A stretch of 64,000 nucleotides of DNA from Bacillota bacterium (GCA_023434365.1 JAEYSV010000030.1:62001-126000), one strand, 5' to 3'; positions 33,123 to 41,327 are shown, counted from the first letter of the stretch. The notes: generated by a model not told the origin, from the letters alone. A program made the numbers and translations.

Positions 33123-34904
33123 TTACTCTTCTTCATCATCATCCATCGGTACAATATTAGTTACTTTTAGCACATTTCCTGGTACCACTTGGATTTCATC
33201 AGCCCGGTTAAATGTTAATATATCTTGCGCACTCATATTGAATTTATCCATAATATCGTGAAGCGTCTCATCCTCTTTCACTACATAAGCTACCAGACTA
33301 TCTTCTACTGGAAACTGATTTACAGCTTCTTCATATTCACTTATAAAATCATCTTCATATGAACATCCATATAATCGACCACACACGCTACCATAAGGCA
33401 TTCTAGCTCTCCTATAGCTTCTCTCAGGCATATCATATCTTTCTTCTCTATCATATCTATCATATCTATCATATCTGTCATCTCTGCGCTCACCCTGCCA
33501 TAAAGAATCGCTGGTATCTGAGTAATCATAGTCATTATAGAATCTATCTCTTGACATAAATGGACTTAATCCACGATAACTACGATAAAAATCGGACCTA
33601 GTTGTTGGATAGCTTGCAGGTCTTTGACAAATTGGTCTTGGTAAACTCGTAGGTCTTTCTCCTAACATCATACTGTCTGGAGATACTCTCTGCCCTGCTG
33701 GTCGTGAAGGACAAATAGGATTAGTTCCACAAGCTACCCTTGGCGAGCAAATAGGACAGATTGGGCAACAAGAATTTGCTCTACGTATCGGTCTCACATG
33801 GCAAGGGTTCTTATCACAACACTTCTTATCACAACACTTCTTTTTCACATCAGCTGGTTTCTCAACAGTCCTCTCAATTATTCTTGGACGGATTACAGGT
33901 GCAGGTTGTATCGTTATATTCTTTTCAACTTCTAATCTTGGTGCTACAATTATCACATTTGATCGTGTAGATTCTGCACATGGAGGACATTCCGGACATG
34001 TTGGACACTGCACCGGTTCTGGACACACTGGACAAGGTGCTGGTTCTGGACATGTTGGACATGTTGGGCATGTTGGACATGTTGGACACTCTGGGCATGT
34101 TGGACATGGTTCACAATCCGGACATGGCAATGGTTCTGGGCATGGTGGACATGTTGGGCAAGGCAATGGTTCTGGACATGGCGCTGGAACCGGACACGCT
34201 GGACATGGCAATGGTTCTGGACATGGTGCTGGGACCGGACACGCTGGACATGGCGCTGGTTCTGGACATGGTGCTGGAACCGGACATGGCGCTGGAACCG
34301 GACATGGTGCTGGTTGTGGACATGGTGGACAAACAAAGGTATCTTTTAACTGATTGATTTTCTTTTTGCTAATTGCTCCTCCATTCATTGGTTGAGGTGG
34401 TTGTTGTATCCTGAATTTAGGTTGTGCTGCTTGTGATGGTGCTACTTGTGGTTGTACTGGTTGCTGCATTCTAAATTTAGGTTGTACGGCTTGTGGTGTA
34501 GGTGGCTGTTGCATCCTATACTTTGGTTGGTTTGCTTGTGGTGTAGGTGGCTGTTGCATCCTATACTTTGGTTGTGATGCTTGTGGTGTCGCCGGCCTAG
34601 TTATCTGAGGTGCTGTTTCTCTTGGTGTTGCTACCGGTGGCGTTGCTACTGGTGGTGTCATCGCAGGTGGTGTAGTTGCTCCAGGCATTGAAACCTCTCC
34701 ATTGATTTGCTCAATTGGAATGCAAACTTTTGAATTTATCTGTAAGTTATATATGTTAACGTTCGGGTTAGCGCTGATAATCTTCGATAACGGAACGTTA
34801 TATCTTCTGCTTAAGCTATACAAAGTGTCGCCGCTTTGAATTGTATGGCTAATGCCTCTACAAGTATAGCTACTAAAGCCCGTATACTCACTATTTCTTT
34901 CCAT
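33123..34904 (-). CDS. LysM protein with Pro/Cys-rich repeats, probable spore coat protein
   Basis: 593 residues. N-terminal LysM domain (about 18-65: ISHTIQSGDTLYSLSRRYNVPLSKIISANPNVNIYNLQINSKVCIP). Then Pro/Gln-rich repeats of about 18 residues with core PKYRMQQPPTPQA (about 105-175), a Cys-Pro tract (about 190-330) of CPVPAPCPEP/CPTCPTC units, a basic Cys-rich part with KKCCDKKCCDK, a Tyr/Asp/Arg stretch RYDRYDRYDREERYD, and a C-terminal LysM-like domain (VAYVVKEDETLHDIMDKFNMSAQDILTFNRADEI). No signal peptide. Cytosolic LysM with Cys-rich extensions fits spore coat morphogenesis proteins such as SafA; this is an inference. Start follows GGAGG with 5 bases. Confidence 0.8.
   Translation of the reverse strand: MERNSEYTGFSSYTCRGISHTIQSGDTLYSLSRRYNVPLSKIISANPNVNIYNLQINSKVCIPIEQINGEVSMPGATTPPAMTPPVATPPVATPRETAPQITRPATPQASQPKYRMQQPPTPQANQPKYRMQQPPTPQAVQPKFRMQQPVQPQVAPSQAAQPKFRIQQPPQPMNGGAISKKKINQLKDTFVCPPCPQPAPCPVPAPCPVPAPCPEPAPCPACPVPAPCPEPLPCPACPVPAPCPEPLPCPTCPPCPEPLPCPDCEPCPTCPECPTCPTCPTCPTCPEPAPCPVCPEPVQCPTCPECPPCAESTRSNVIIVAPRLEVEKNITIQPAPVIRPRIIERTVEKPADVKKKCCDKKCCDKNPCHVRPIRRANSCCPICPICSPRVACGTNPICPSRPAGQRVSPDSMMLGERPTSLPRPICQRPASYPTTRSDFYRSYRGLSPFMSRDRFYNDYDYSDTSDSLWQGERRDDRYDRYDRYDREERYDMPERSYRRARMPYGSVCGRLYGCSYEDDFISEYEEAVNQFPVEDSLVAYVVKEDETLHDIMDKFNMSAQDILTFNRADEIQVVPGNVLKVTNIVPMDDDEEE
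33985..34330 (-). repeat. Coding minisatellite (Cys-Pro repeats)
   Basis: Repeated 12-36-base units such as GGACATGGCGCTGGAACC (plus strand) encode the CP(V/E)PAPCP and CPTC runs of the LysM protein. Repeat number is likely to vary between strains. Long frames on other phases and the opposite strand here are artefacts of the repeat. Confidence 0.85.
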
Positions 34905-35092
34905 GCTTACCTCCAAATATATTAGTTCAACAAGTTAAAAGCCTGTATTTGAGCGATTTATCGCCGGCTTTTTATTCTTATTCACAATTATTATATTCTC
35001 TAGGTAAAGATTCGTGCTTAATCTATTCTATTCTAATGATTTCATATCATCTATTGTATAAATGATATCCCAAACTAGTAATTTCCTATATC

Positions 35093-35363
35093 GATTAGGG
35101 CGTCAAAAGCCCTTATTAAAATTATAGTTCGTCAATTTGCACAATTCAGTTTGTGAATCGTGATGCAAGACATAGTTCATTCGCAACACGCTCTCGCTTG
35201 GATGAAGTTCGTAGTGGCACATAAGGCCCTAAAATACAGGGCCAAAGTGCCAACTACTTCATACAGTTGCTCATTGAACTATGTCTTGTATCACTTTAAT
35301 TTACTTTGTAATTGTGCAAATTGACTAAGCCAAGTTTTCTGAAGGGCTTTTGACGCCCTAATC
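35093..35363. repeat. Outer inverted repeat around foldback element A
   Basis: Perfect 22-bp terminal arms, left 35093-35114 (GATTAGGGCGTCAAAAGCCC then TT) and right 35342-35363. Each arm contains its own mini-hairpin GGGCGTCAAAAGCCC. Encloses element A. Confidence 0.85.
35131..35325 (+). repeat. Foldback element A (structured, conserved with element B)
   Basis: 195 bp. Perfect 16-bp ends beginning GTCAATTTGCAC. Going inward: ATGCAAGACATAGTTCA pairs with TGAACTATGTCTTGTAT; GCAAC pairs with GTTGC; ATGAA with TTCAT; GTAGT with ACTAC; GGCAC with GTGCC; GGCCCT with AGGGCC around loop AAAATAC. One side carries an unpaired ACGCTCTCGCTTGG, which sets an orientation. Element B (47379-47568) has the same plan with changed but still complementary arms. 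Could be a structured RNA gene or a foldback mobile element; no coding content. Confidence 0.8.
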
Positions 35364-35463
35364 CTTATAACAATAAAAAAGCACCTATTCGCCACAAAAA
35401 AATCCCAATAATAACTGTAAAATGCCTTAACCCACAAAACCAAATCCCTATAACTACAGTATA

Positions 35464-35562
35464 GTGCGTAATCCTCAAATAAGCAAGCTGTGCCTAATCC
35501 CTATTAAGCAAGTTGTGCCTAATCCCAATTAAGCAAGCTGTGCCTAATCCCTATTAAGCAAG
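35464..35562. repeat. 25-bp tandem repeat
   Basis: Units at 35481-35505, 35506-35530 and 35531-35555 (core AAGCAAGCTGTGCCTAATCC), with degenerate partial units on both flanks. No spacers, so not a CRISPR. Confidence 0.82.
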
Positions 35563-35611
35563 TCGACCCCTTCCCCCCAACAAAAAAAGAGCACCAACCA
35601 AACGTCAATGC

Positions 35612-35764
35612 TCTCATCTCTTCACTATCTCTTAAAGCTCTAAGTTTTTCATCTCTTCACTCTTCACTCTTCGTTCTTCACTGCCCTTATAGCCTCTTCA
35701 CTCTTAGTTCTTCACTATCTTTTTAACGCTCTTCACTCTTCACTCTTATCTCTTCACTTTTCCT
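35612..35764. repeat. Imperfect TCTTCACT array
   Basis: About ten scattered copies of CTCTTCACT or TTCTTCACT. On the minus strand this is a purine-rich AGTGAAGAG run beginning directly after the rsfS stop codon. Confidence 0.75.
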
Positions 35765-36118
35765 CTATTCCAGTTCCTCTTTACGAATCACTTTTCCATC
35801 TCTCCAGATTCTCTCAAGATCATAGAACAGACGGTCTTCTTTAGAAAATACATGCACGATAATATCGCCGTAATCCATCAATACCCAGTTAGTATTACCA
35901 ATACCTTCAATACGTTTTGGATTATGGCCTGCTTTACCAAGTTCATATTCTACACTATCTACCAATGCCTGTACCTGGGAAGAGTTATTACCATTGGCAA
36001 TAATAAAGTAATCCGCAATAACGCTTATTTTGCCAACTTCAATCACGACAACCTCTTCGCCCTTTTTTTCTTCCAATGCATGACACGCTAATCTTGCCAT
36101 TTCTTTTGATATATTCAT
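35765..36118 (-). CDS. rsfS: Ribosomal silencing factor RsfS
   Basis: 117 residues, usual length. Binds L14 on the 50S subunit and blocks subunit joining in starvation. Seen: LEEKKGEEVVVIEVGKISVIADYFIIANGNNSSQVQALVDSVEYEL, then GNTNWVLMDYGDIIVHVFSKEDRLFYDLERIW. Last gene of the rplU-to-rsfS run; 82 bases separate it from yqeK, so weak internal regulation is possible. Confidence 0.95.
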   Translation of the reverse strand: MNISKEMARLACHALEEKKGEEVVVIEVGKISVIADYFIIANGNNSSQVQALVDSVEYELGKAGHNPKRIEGIGNTNWVLMDYGDIIVHVFSKEDRLFYDLERIWRDGKVIRKEELE

Positions 36119-36200
36119 AGTGCACTCCTCTTATTTTATAATTTGAATCAAGTGGCTAATCATTAACGAAATATTAGTTAATTTACGAACGCCACTTTAC

Positions 36201-36770
36201 TTATTGGTTACATAAGTTATCATATGCTTGTTTTGACAACGGGTCCACATAATCGATTCCCTTTGTTGCACTTACATATTCTATTGTATTTTGTAACATC
36301 AGTATGACTGCTTGATCAAGATCAACAAAAGCTTTTCCTCGAACCTCTGACAAATTAGGAATCTCTTTGCGGTTAGGCTCAATAAAATCTGCCAAGGCAA
36401 TGATTTTTTCTAGCATTGACATCCCAGCTCTACAGGTTGTATGGTACGCAATCGCGTTTAATACATCCGCATCCTGGATCCCATACGCCTCATTTGCCAG
36501 GTAGGCACCCACTTTAGCATGTAACAGATAAGGTGCTCTTTGCTCTGCCTTAGTAATCTCAATCTGATGGGCCATACAAAATCTAAGTAATTCTTCTTCA
36601 CTAAAATGTTTTGCATTATCATGAAGTAATCCTGCCAGATAGGCCTGTTTTACCGACTCGCCATAACGCATCGCAAGACAGGCTGCAGTATCAGCAACTC
36701 CAATAATATGCTCATAACGATGCTTCGTTTGATTCTTTTTCAAATCCTGTTTCATCTCATCAATCGTCAC
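36201..36770 (-). CDS. yqeK: YqeK-family HD-domain nucleotidase (Ap4A hydrolase)
   Basis: 189 residues. HD-superfamily metal hydrolase: KHRYEHIIGVADTAACLA (first His), LLHDNAKHF (HD pair plus Lys), HAKVGAYLA and ADFIEPNR. The YqeK family cleaves diadenosine tetraphosphate symmetrically. Start chosen as GTG at 36770 with GGGAGG 7 bases upstream; the ATG at 36785 overlaps the nadD stop region and precedes that site. Lies directly downstream of nadD, as in most Firmicutes. Confidence 0.92.
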   Translation of the reverse strand: MTIDEMKQDLKKNQTKHRYEHIIGVADTAACLAMRYGESVKQAYLAGLLHDNAKHFSEEELLRFCMAHQIEITKAEQRAPYLLHAKVGAYLANEAYGIQDADVLNAIAYHTTCRAGMSMLEKIIALADFIEPNRKEIPNLSEVRGKAFVDLDQAVILMLQNTIEYVSATKGIDYVDPLSKQAYDNLCNQ

Positions 36771-36785
36771 ACCTATGCCTCCCAT

Positions 36786-37406
36786 TTAACGGTATAACTC
36801 TTTTTCAAGAATATACTGATATACATTATCCGGTACCATATAGCGCACAGAAGACGTATTCCTAAGTAGCTGACGAATATCATTAGACGAAATATCGATT
36901 CGTGGGACCTTCAGATAATGAATGTTTGCTTGAAAACGTTCTTTTAACTCCGTAATTTTTTGCAATACCAATGGTTCATCAATCCCATCTCTGCCGGTGG
37001 CAATAATATTAGCATGTTCAAAAATCACTTCTGGAAGATACCATTTTTCAATGGTATATAACGAATCGCCTCCAATAATGAAATAAAAACTCGTTTGTGG
37101 TAATTCTTTATGAAGCAAGGAGAGCGTATCGGCAGTATACGTAAATCCCTCACGCTCAAATTCCATTGTCGATAATACAAAATGAGGATTCCCCTCTATT
37201 GCCTTTTCTACAAGTCTTATTCGTTCATCGTCAGTAATACTTAAGTCATTTTCCTTGTGTGGCTGTTTTTTACTTGGCATAAACCAAACCTCATCAAGAC
37301 CAAATTGCTCATATGCTCTCTCGCCAAGTAAAAGATGGCCATTATGAATTGGATTAAACGTTCCACCCATAATTCCTATTTTTTTAGGGGATGGAGGATT
37401 ACCCAT
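36786..37406 (-). CDS. nadD: Nicotinate-nucleotide adenylyltransferase
   Basis: 206 residues. Converts nicotinate mononucleotide and ATP to deamido-NAD. Seen: GIMGGTFNPIHNGHLLLGERA (nucleotidyltransferase GTFNPxHxGH), MPSKKQPHK, FIIGGDSLYTIEKWY, and IDISSNDIRQLL (ISSxxIR). Start at MGNPPSPKK with AAGGAG upstream. The stop is followed within 15 bases by yqeK, so the two are translationally close. Confidence 0.96.
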   Translation of the reverse strand: MGNPPSPKKIGIMGGTFNPIHNGHLLLGERAYEQFGLDEVWFMPSKKQPHKENDLSITDDERIRLVEKAIEGNPHFVLSTMEFEREGFTYTADTLSLLHKELPQTSFYFIIGGDSLYTIEKWYLPEVIFEHANIIATGRDGIDEPLVLQKITELKERFQANIHYLKVPRIDISSNDIRQLLRNTSSVRYMVPDNVYQYILEKELYR

Positions 37407-37431
37407 GCCACTCACTCCTTCGTTCTACCAA

Positions 37432-37722
37432 TTATTTTGGCAGTTCGATTTTCTTATTGTCTTTCGATTCTTTATATAAAACGATTTTTTTACCGATTAC
37501 TTGCACTATCTGAGAACCGGAACGTTCTGATAATACCTGGGCAATTTCTTTTGGGTCATCAATGCAGTTCTTTAATACACTGATTTTAATTAATTCTCTT
37601 GCTTGTAATGCTTCGATGACAGCATTCGTTACTTCTGGAGTAAGACTTGCTTTTCCAATTTGAAAAATCGGAGTCATATTCATTGCAAGCCCTTTAAGAT
37701 AGGCTCTTTGTTTTGTTGTCAT
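37432..37722 (-). CDS. yhbY: YhbY/CRM-domain RNA-binding protein
   Basis: 96 residues. Single CRM domain: LTTKQRAYLKGLA-type start, PIFQIGKASLTPEV, ALQARELIKISVLKNC, GSQIVQVIGKKIVLYK. Associates with pre-50S particles in known relatives. Start after AAAGGAGGG. Between obg and nadD, the common Firmicute order. Confidence 0.93.
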   Translation of the reverse strand: MTTKQRAYLKGLAMNMTPIFQIGKASLTPEVTNAVIEALQARELIKISVLKNCIDDPKEIAQVLSERSGSQIVQVIGKKIVLYKESKDNKKIELPK

Positions 37723-37733
37723 AATACCCTCCT

Positions 37734-39023
37734 TTATGATTTGTAATAATCAAATTGTAAGCCATACAGATGTACTGTATCGCCTTCCTGAATTCCCATT
37801 TCCTCTAATCGCTCGATAATATTATTCTCACGAAGGAAACGCTGGAAGAAGTCAAAGCCTTTCTCTGTTTCGAGGTTCGTATAACCAAGCATACGCTCGA
37901 TTTTAGCACCTTCCACACGATAATTAGTTTCATCTTCCTGAGTAATGGTAAAGGAATCTTCTCCAATTAAAATATCAGCAGGGAAGAACTCTCTTTCGAA
38001 AACTACTGGAGTCTGGTCTAGATTACTAAGCATCTCATGTACTGTATATAATAGCTCTTTTACGCCTTTACCTGTTACGGCTGAGATAGGAAATACCTGG
38101 ATTCCCTGTGGCTCGAACTCTTCTTTTAATAAACTTAATGTAGTTTCTTCCTCATCACCATAAAAAACATCCGTTTTATTGGCTGCAATTACCTGAGGAC
38201 GCTTTAAAAGTTCAGTATTGTAGGCCTCTAATTCTGCATTGATAATTTTGATATCCTGAATTGGGTCTCTACCCTCTACACTGGCTGCATCTACCATATG
38301 AATAAATACTTTGGTACGTTCAATATGGCGTAAGAATTCATGTCCTAATCCAATCCCTTCGCTCGCACCTTCAATTAATCCAGGAATATCAGCAATAACA
38401 AAACCATTGTGACCATCTAAGTCTACCACACCAAGATTTGGATTTAAAGTAGTAAAATGATAATTGGCAATTTTCGGATTCGCATTCGTAACACGGGACA
38501 AAAATGTTGATTTCCCTACATTCGGAAAACCTACCAATCCCACATCCGCGATAACTTTCAATTCCAATAGTACAGTCAATTCTTTACTAGGTTGTCCTGG
38601 TTGGGCATACTTAGGTGCTTGCATGGTTGGTGTCGCATAATGCTGATTACCCTTTCCACCGCGACCACCTTTTAAAATGATCTCTCTGCGGTTATCATAA
38701 GACATATCAGTAATGACTTTTCCAGTCTCTGCATCCTTTACAACGGTACCTGGTGGTACCTTTACTATCAAATCTTGACCATCTTTTCCGTGACAACGCT
38801 TCTTCATACCACTTTGACCGTCTTCTGCGTAGTATTTTCTTACGTGACGAAAATCAGTTAAGGTATTAAGCCCTTCATCCACTTCAAAAATCAAGTCACC
38901 TCCGCGGCCACCATCTCCGCCGTCTGGACCGCCCGCTGGAACATAGATTTCACGACGAAAAGACACATGGCCATCGCCACCTTTTCCGGAACGGATATAT
39001 ATTTTAGCTCGATCTGCAAACAT
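37734..39023 (-). CDS. obg: GTPase Obg/CgtA
   Basis: 429 residues; ribosome-associated GTPase needed for 50S assembly and stress response. Seen: Gly-rich Obg fold (1-158) with GPDGGDGGRGGD, G1 GFPNVGKST (165-173), G3 DIPGLIEGASEGIGLG, G4 NKTD, and the C-terminal OCT domain (about 350-429). Start at MFADRAKIYIRSGKGG with GAGG upstream; an extension to 39071 is not homologous. A terminator-like hairpin separates it from rpmA, so it may also have its own promoter. Confidence 0.97.
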   Translation of the reverse strand: MFADRAKIYIRSGKGGDGHVSFRREIYVPAGGPDGGDGGRGGDLIFEVDEGLNTLTDFRHVRKYYAEDGQSGMKKRCHGKDGQDLIVKVPPGTVVKDAETGKVITDMSYDNRREIILKGGRGGKGNQHYATPTMQAPKYAQPGQPSKELTVLLELKVIADVGLVGFPNVGKSTFLSRVTNANPKIANYHFTTLNPNLGVVDLDGHNGFVIADIPGLIEGASEGIGLGHEFLRHIERTKVFIHMVDAASVEGRDPIQDIKIINAELEAYNTELLKRPQVIAANKTDVFYGDEEETTLSLLKEEFEPQGIQVFPISAVTGKGVKELLYTVHEMLSNLDQTPVVFEREFFPADILIGEDSFTITQEDETNYRVEGAKIERMLGYTNLETEKGFDFFQRFLRENNIIERLEEMGIQEGDTVHLYGLQFDYYKS

Positions 39024-39188
39024 AATCTCACCTCTTCTTTCTTTTGTTATCATAACTAAAGATATGAGCACTAACCTGACATTGTTAGTATTCCCAAATC
39101 ATTTAGGGATAGTAATACTTTTATATCAACATTATGTGACATATTCATAACATTTACAACTATTACTACTTTTATTACACAAACTAAA

Positions 39189-39225
39189 GGCCCCAAATCA
39201 CTGATTAAATCAAGAATTTGGGGCC
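39189..39225 (-). terminator. Hairpin between rpmA and obg
   Basis: GGCCCCAAAT ... ATTTGGGGCC, perfect 10-bp arms, just after the rpmA stop; followed by a short TTTAG on minus. Probably a partial terminator that lowers obg relative to L21/L27. Confidence 0.68.
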
Positions 39226-39238
39226 ATAAGAGTTCATA

Positions 39239-39526
39239 CTATTTTACTTCAACTGGGTAAACACTAGCTTGTTTCTTATCTCTACCTTTACGTTCGAATT
39301 TAAGAACACCGTCAACTAATGCGAATAAAGTATCATCTCCACCACGTCCTACATTAACACCTGGATGGATTTTAGTACCACGTTGTCTATAAAGAATGTT
39401 ACCAGCTAAAACGAATTGACCGTCAGCTCTTTTGGCTCCTAATCTTTTAGACTCGGAATCTCTACCGTTCTTTGTAGAACCAACACCCTTTTTATGGGCG
39501 AATAATTGTAAGTTCATCTTTAACAT
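39239..39526 (-). CDS. rpmA: Ribosomal protein L27 with Prp-cleavable N-terminus
   Basis: 95 residues. MLKMNLQLFAHKKGVGSTKNGRDSESKRLGAKRADGQFVLAGNILYRQRGTKIHPGVNVG. Firmicute L27 carries a short N-terminal extension ending at LQLF-A, which the Prp protease removes so that the tail can reach the peptidyl-transferase centre; that extension is present here. The start codon lies just past the prp stop, and its AAGGAGG is inside the end of prp, so they are coupled. Confidence 0.96.
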   Translation of the reverse strand: MLKMNLQLFAHKKGVGSTKNGRDSESKRLGAKRADGQFVLAGNILYRQRGTKIHPGVNVGRGGDDTLFALVDGVLKFERKGRDKKQASVYPVEVK

Positions 39527-39530
39527 AACC

Positions 39531-39863
39531 TTACACCTCCTTGAGTATAAGTCTAATATAATCATCGTTGTTGTACTCCCTCAAAATTCCTTGTATCCCA
39601 AGAAAGAATGAGTTCATTAAAACTTTACTGTCGTGACTGACATCACTTTGAAATTGAAATTCTATCCGTCCACTTTTCTCATCTTCAGACACTGAAAAAA
39701 GATCAGTGGTAAAATTCTCGATGGAATTGATTGTATTTATTACAAGTACAGAAACTGCTGCACATACAATGTCATGGCCGTGTTCAGCGAAACCTGCATG
39801 ACCCTCAGATTCAAATCCTGTAAAAACACCATCACTATTACGAAAGAATGTTATTTGGATCAT
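39531..39863 (-). CDS. prp: Ribosomal-processing cysteine protease Prp
   Basis: 110 residues. Seen: GFESEGHAGFAEHGHDIVCAAVSVLVINTINSIE, with the catalytic His (GHAG) and Cys (DIVCAAVS) of the YsxB/Prp family, and a C-terminal FFLGIQGILREY. Cleaves the L27 extension encoded directly downstream. Position between rplU and rpmA is the conserved Firmicute arrangement. Ribosome site AAGGTGATTAA. Confidence 0.95.
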   Translation of the reverse strand: MIQITFFRNSDGVFTGFESEGHAGFAEHGHDIVCAAVSVLVINTINSIENFTTDLFSVSEDEKSGRIEFQFQSDVSHDSKVLMNSFFLGIQGILREYNNDDYIRLILKEV

Positions 39864-39880
39864 TTAATCACCTTACAATC

Positions 39881-40189
39881 TTACGCGTTGATTTTTTCAA
39901 TTTTTACTTGTGTGAAAGACTGTCTATGACCGTTTTTCTTATGATATCCAGACTTTCTTTTATATCTGTATACGATAACTTTTTTAGCTTTACCGTTAGT
40001 AACTACGGATGCTGTTACACTAGCACCAGCTACAGTAGGACTTCCTACAGTAACTTCTCCGTTGTTCACTACAAGAACTTGATCAAAAGTAACTTGTTCA
40101 CCAGCTTCTACACCAAGCTTTTCTACTTTAATGATATCGCCTTCTGCTACTTTGTACTGTTTACCACCTGTTGCAATAATCGCGTACAT
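39881..40189 (-). CDS. rplU: Ribosomal protein L21
   Basis: 102 residues. YAIIATGGKQYKVAEGDIIKVEKLGVEAGEQVTFDQVL, VYRYKRKSGYHKKNGHRQSFTQVKIEKI. First gene of the rplU-prp-rpmA operon, with AGGAGGTGCC before the start and a near-consensus promoter 85-110 bases upstream. Confidence 0.97.
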   Translation of the reverse strand: MYAIIATGGKQYKVAEGDIIKVEKLGVEAGEQVTFDQVLVVNNGEVTVGSPTVAGASVTASVVTNGKAKKVIVYRYKRKSGYHKKNGHRQSFTQVKIEKINA

Positions 40190-40267
40190 ATGGCACCTCC
40201 TATTATCATTACTCGCCAGCTATGGTGTCTTATTAATAAGAACTTATACCTCGCTGCGCGGCACACT
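40190..40267 (-). promoter_or_regulatory. rplU leader, possible L21 autoregulatory structure
   Basis: About 75-base leader with a GC-rich GTGCCGCGCAGCGAGG stretch and a TCTTATTAATAAGA palindrome directly before the L21 ribosome site. Firmicutes have a known L21 leader family; I cannot confirm membership by eye. Confidence 0.4.
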
Positions 40268-40272
40268 CATAA

Positions 40273-40301
40273 ATGATAGCATAGTGTTATGTCTTTGTCA
40301 A
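40273..40301 (-). promoter_or_regulatory. rplU operon promoter
   Basis: Minus strand TTGACA (40296-40301), 17-base spacer, TATCAT (40273-40278). The -35 begins 6 bases after the stop of the upstream lipoprotein gene, with no terminator between them. Confidence 0.85.
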
Positions 40302-40306
40302 CGAGA

Positions 40307-41074
40307 TTATTCGTTAATTGTTATTGTATCGACATATTTTTGAATATCATAAATTAACGCGCCACTTGTATCGGTAAAAGTAACGATATAAGTATTCTCA
40401 CCATCAATCATCAGTTGCAACTGAGTCATCGAAACTCCAGCTGATGTAAGGGTATAGGAAATCTGATATGCATTATGACCATCTATTGTAGTAGGTATAA
40501 AATCGATAAAATCAAAAGATTCAAATAAATCTTTATAAGTATTCTCAATCAACTCTTTCGTGTAAGAACCGAAAGTTGGATCTTTTGCTGAATAAGTAAT
40601 ATTAATATTATCAGTTACTGCAGGGTAATTAGGTGGAACAAGCATCGTTATTCCAGTATAGTCCATTGTAGTCCATCCCTCAGGAACATTCATACTAATT
40701 ATGCCTTGCTCATCGGTGTATACACCGTCAACTATTTTTCCATGCCCACCCAAAGAATCATCCGGATCTACACTCACTGCTGGCAATTCGCTTACTTCTG
40801 GGAGCTCACTCACTTCTGGGAACTCACTTACGATTGGTAGTTCACTTACGATTGGTGGCTCACTTACGATTGGTGCCTCACTTATCACTGGTTCCTGACT
40901 TGGCAAAGATGGAACAACTGATACTTCCGGCTTATCTGAATTGAGCAATTCCTGTACACCCTTAACAAAATTAGAATTAGGTTTGCCTGCTACATCATCT
41001 GTATTTTTACTACCACACGCGGTAATACTTCCTGTAAGTATTAAAATTACGGCAAAAACTATAAATTTTTTCAT
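40307..41074 (-). CDS. Lipoprotein with Val-Ser-Glu-Leu-Pro repeats
   Basis: 255 residues. Type II signal MKKFIVFAVILILTGSITACGS (lipidated Cys). Residues about 50-105 form a spacer of repeated VSELPEVSELP/IVSEPPIVSE pentapeptide units; the C-terminal half (about 110-255) is a compact domain beginning GVYTDEQGIISMNVPEGWTTMDYTGITMLVPP. Layout suggests a surface-exposed domain on a flexible acidic stalk. Function unknown. Start follows GGAGGAGTGT; a TTG four codons upstream is inside that site. Inserted between rng and the rplU promoter. Confidence 0.8.
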   Translation of the reverse strand: MKKFIVFAVILILTGSITACGSKNTDDVAGKPNSNFVKGVQELLNSDKPEVSVVPSLPSQEPVISEAPIVSEPPIVSELPIVSEFPEVSELPEVSELPAVSVDPDDSLGGHGKIVDGVYTDEQGIISMNVPEGWTTMDYTGITMLVPPNYPAVTDNINITYSAKDPTFGSYTKELIENTYKDLFESFDFIDFIPTTIDGHNAYQISYTLTSAGVSMTQLQLMIDGENTYIVTFTDTSGALIYDIQKYVDTITINE

Positions 41075-41300
41075 ACACTCCTCCAACTCTTTCTTAGTAT
41101 AACCAGCCTTTCTAAATTATTGCGGTTATACCAAATGATTCTTTTCCTTTTTATTCTTGATGATATTTGATTACCCTTCGGTTCAACATATCAATTAATT
41201 ATATTCTAACATGCCAAAAAATTCCATACTTTTTTAAAAAAGAATTCTCCCTTCACATTTGTTATAGCAAATTATAAATCAATTTCCTATAACATTAAAA

Positions 41301-41327
41301 TGGCAGTAGAGAAAACCTCTACTGCCA
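41301..41327 (-). terminator. rng terminator
   Basis: TGGCAGTAGAG-AAAAC-CTCTACTGCCA with TTTTAATG following on minus; 12 bases after the rng stop. Confidence 0.78.

Larger units (their letters stand above)
34905..35764. other. Repeat-rich intergenic region
   Basis: 860 bases without a gene. From left: AT-rich leader of the LysM gene; nested foldback element at 35093-35363; a 25-bp tandem repeat; an imperfect TCTTCACT array running up to the rsfS stop. No open frame with a ribosome binding site. Confidence 0.75.

Noticed and set aside
33953..34357. Long open frames on both strands over the Cys-Pro repeats
   Set aside because: Low-complexity translations (His-Val-Gln, Met-Ser and Leu-Asp-Met runs) produced by the repeat; only the LysM frame has a start site and domains.
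35464..35562. Possible CRISPR array
   Set aside because: 25-bp units are directly adjacent with no spacers and no cas genes are nearby.
39239..39565. Longer L27 start at 39565
   Set aside because: It lies inside prp; the true start follows AAGGAGG and gives the normal cleavable N-terminus.
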